From assembly GCA_024103425.1 (NCBI GenBank), contig JAGFIS010000029.1:212511-276510 (forward strand): a stretch of 64,000 nucleotides of DNA. Reading direction: 5' to 3'. Each line of letters starts with the position of its first letter. Positions within the stretch are counted from its first letter, which is position 1. The notes under the pieces were generated by a model that saw only the letters and a program-made list of their open reading frames with translations, did no database searches and was not told where the DNA came from. Source of the stretch: Chitinophagaceae bacterium. GTDB lineage: Bacteria; Bacteroidota; Bacteroidia; Chitinophagales; Chitinophagaceae. This document shows positions 62,125 to 64,000 of the stretch, piece after piece. The translations under genes were made by a program, and so were the position numbers.

Positions 62125-62898
62125 ATGAAAAAAGAATTTTTAATAAATTTTGGAATTACAACCGGAGCCTATCATGATTTTGTTCAAACTATAACAGGAT
62201 GGGCTCTTTCTGCGAAATCGGCTTACATATGTGTAGCGAACGTTCACATGTTTATAGAAGCTCATAAAGATGATCTTTTTAGTAACATAATTAATAACGC
62301 CGACATGGTTACTCCCGACGGCAAACCTTTGGTCTGGGGACTAAGATTATTGTCCGGTATAAAACAGGAGCGTGTCGCGGGGATGGATCTAGTTCCCTCT
62401 TTACTAGACCAGGCAGAGAAATATGGAGTAAAAGTCTTTTTTTATGGAGGAACTGAAGAGATGCTTAGACTGCTGGAAGAAAAAGTCCAAAAAAATTATC
62501 CTAGACTGATAACCGCAGGAGCCTACAGCCCACCCTTCAAAAGTTTATCCGATCAGGAAAAGAAAGAAATTATCGATATGATTAACAAGTCATCCCCGGG
62601 CTTAGTTTTCGTAGCCTTAGGCTGTCCAAAACAGGAGAAATGGATGGCAGAAATGAAAGGAAAAATAAAGGCTGTCTTGATTGGGGTCGGAGGAGCTCTT
62701 CCGGTATTGGCAGGGATTCAAAGTCGTGCACCCAAATGGATGCAAGAATGTGGATTGGAGTGGGCTTACAGATTAGGACAAGAACCAAAGCGCCTATTTA
62801 AGAGATACGCCACTACTAATAGTTTATTCATTCTAATCATGCTAAAAGCACTCTGCCTAAAACCCTTTTCAGGAAAAACTACCAAATTAAAAAGTTAA
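62125..62898 (+). CDS. WecG/TagA/CpsF family glycosyltransferase (GT26)
   Basis: A 257-residue enzyme of the family that transfers ManNAc or ManNAcA onto a lipid-linked sugar. Family motifs: VANVHMFIEAHKDDLF, ADMVTPDGKPLVWG (the TPDG motif with the catalytic Asp), VFFYGGTEEMLRLL, FVALGCPKQEKWM and GLEWAYRLGQEPKRLFKRY. The wecB/wecC genes on the opposite strand would supply UDP-ManNAc(A), so a ManNAcA-transferase (WecG) role fits, with TagA as the alternative. Confidence 0.9.
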   Translation: MKKEFLINFGITTGAYHDFVQTITGWALSAKSAYICVANVHMFIEAHKDDLFSNIINNADMVTPDGKPLVWGLRLLSGIKQERVAGMDLVPSLLDQAEKYGVKVFFYGGTEEMLRLLEEKVQKNYPRLITAGAYSPPFKSLSDQEKKEIIDMINKSSPGLVFVALGCPKQEKWMAEMKGKIKAVLIGVGGALPVLAGIQSRAPKWMQECGLEWAYRLGQEPKRLFKRYATTNSLFILIMLKALCLKPFSGKTTKLKS

Positions 62899-63131
62899 CA
62901 TAACGCAACATTTCGCAAACGTATAAATCTGTTTCCCGAATGGAAACAAGCCCTCTAACCGCTTCTAAATTGCACGCCATCTAACCCGAGCCATTTAGCA
63001 TTATTTGAACTTCTATCAATAGCCTAAAAACTCTACCTCTAAATGTGTTAATCACAAAAATTTACATTTCCAACTAATCTTTCCTATACCGGTAATCAAA
63101 TAATCTCCACAAACAGATTGACTATTTTTAG

Positions 63132-64000
63132 TTATAAACGTAAAACCCTTTTAACAGCCCTCACCCTTCCCTCTGAGATGACAGTTATAAAATACATTCC
63201 GTTTCTATACTTTGTAAAATCAATCTGCTCCTTATGACTATAGGCTCCCCCTGAATATACTTCTCTCCTTTCTAACACTTTTCCTGTACCATCAGAGACT
63301 AACACAACCAACCTTTCTGTTATCTTTACGCCCATAATCTCCAGAATCGAAAGCCCTTTTGTTGGATTGGGATAAATATTAATCTCTTTTTCATATGTCA
63401 TCTCTCTAGCCGAAGCCACCATTAAGAGCATTGTATCCCTCCCGGTTGCACCCTTATCATTTGTTACCGTTAGCTCAAATTCATAGTTACCCACAACTAA
63501 ATCACTTACCTCGGTCTGAGCTTTATTAATGGAAAGAATATTTGCATTTGAAGGGCCGGATAATTGTCTCCAGTTAAAACTTGCAATGATTCCATCCACA
63601 TCACTACCACTACCTGTAAGTATAACCGAATTCTCTGGATAGACTATCGTTTTATTTCCTCCGGCATTTGCGATAGGCTTCTGATTACTTCCTGCTTTCA
63701 CAGTAATTGTTACATCAGCCGTTCCTGTGGCTCCTTTATTGTCAGTCACCTTCAACCTGAACTTGTATGTTCCCTCTACCAAGCCTGTCACTTCTGTAGT
63801 AGCTGATGATGGACTGGTTATGCTATAACTGACCGGACCCGATACCTTACTCCACTGATAACCTGTAATAGTGCCATCCTCGTCTGTTCCACTACCACTG
63901 AGTGTTACTGTATTAGTAGGCAAAGTAATCGTCTGGTTTTGGCCCGCATTGGCCTTCGGGGCTTTGTTTGGTACTGCATTCACAGTTACCTTCATTGTAT
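63132..64000 (-). CDS. PKD-domain surface protein with T9SS type A sorting signal (5' end beyond window)
   Basis: The C-terminal 290 or so residues of a larger exported protein; the frame is still open at the window edge. Two tandem PKD/K319L-like Ig domains (for example TDEDGTITGYQWSKVSGP and SDVDGIIASFNWRQLSGP) are followed by a T9SS sorting domain (INIYPNPTKGLSILEIMGVK to the C-terminal basic segment RAVKRVLRL). This domain directs export across the outer membrane and surface attachment. The N-terminal part, which would show any enzymatic activity, is not in view. Confidence 0.9.
   Translation of the reverse strand, partial: TMKVTVNAVPNKAPKANAGQNQTITLPTNTVTLSGSGTDEDGTITGYQWSKVSGPVSYSITSPSSATTEVTGLVEGTYKFRLKVTDNKGATGTADVTITVKAGSNQKPIANAGGNKTIVYPENSVILTGSGSDVDGIIASFNWRQLSGPSNANILSINKAQTEVSDLVVGNYEFELTVTNDKGATGRDTMLLMVASAREMTYEKEINIYPNPTKGLSILEIMGVKITERLVVLVSDGTGKVLERREVYSGGAYSHKEQIDFTKYRNGMYFITVISEGRVRAVKRVLRL

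Overview
The window reads as a chromosomal segment of a Bacteroidota bacterium, most likely from the Chitinophagaceae or a close relative. The evidence is an ECF sigma/FecR/SusC/SusD locus, gliding genes gldF and gldG, type IX secretion C-terminal sorting domains, a MurF-alanine racemase fusion, a DUF5606 protein, and several promoter -7 boxes matching the Bacteroidota consensus TAnnTTTG. No rRNA, tRNA, CRISPR array, insertion sequence or prophage was seen. The family assignment is inference; the phylum is well supported.

Layout. 1-5.8 kb: the 3' end of uvrB, a MarR-controlled efflux operon (marR, tolC-like, hlyD-like, ABC-2 permease) and trmD. 5.8-6.9 kb: a small LEA-like protein between copies of a mosaic intergenic repeat. 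6.9-14.5 kb: tesB, a methyltransferase, murF-alr, gldG, gldF and a small T9SS-exported protein. 14.7-24.6 kb: a surface uptake locus with ECF sigma, FecR, SusC with an STN signalling domain, SusD, a thioredoxin-like lipoprotein and an EreA/ChaN-like secreted protein. 24.7-35.6 kb: an acyl-CoA ligase, a large S8-family exported protein that lacks the usual catalytic Asp, recX, a cupin, an alkyltransferase-like protein, trmB, a CvfB-like S1 protein and kbl. 35.7-45.2 kb: a second ECF sigma with an anti-sigma-like protein carrying a duplicated N-terminal domain, two beta-barrel proteins, an MFS transporter, a GH3-family protein, lptB, a DUF5606 gene and an M3 peptidase. 45.2-55.5 kb: B12-dependent ribonucleotide reductase, dtd, GH92, a CYTH protein, GH95 and an esterase. 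55.6-62.9 kb: a polysaccharide cluster with UDP-ManNAc/ManNAcA synthesis, a priming transferase, two GT4 enzymes and a GT26 enzyme. 63.1 kb to the edge: the C-terminus of a PKD/T9SS surface protein.

How the genes work together. The sigma/FecR/SusCD set looks like a self-regulated trans-envelope signalling and uptake unit. The second sigma unit is compact and ends in a beta-barrel protein. The GH92, GH95 and esterase genes could deglycosylate mannose- and fucose-containing glycans, although no SusCD pair sits beside them. The wec-type genes suggest a surface polysaccharide containing N-acetylmannosaminuronate.

The observations most worth a second look are: a mosaic, partly fold-back intergenic repeat present in three places; a promoter-proximal hairpin immediately before the S8 protein start codon, together with loss of that protein's catalytic Asp; the duplicated anti-sigma domain; and three genes (trmD, recX, cvfB-like) whose -7 boxes lie only 4-5 nt before the ATG and so look leaderless.
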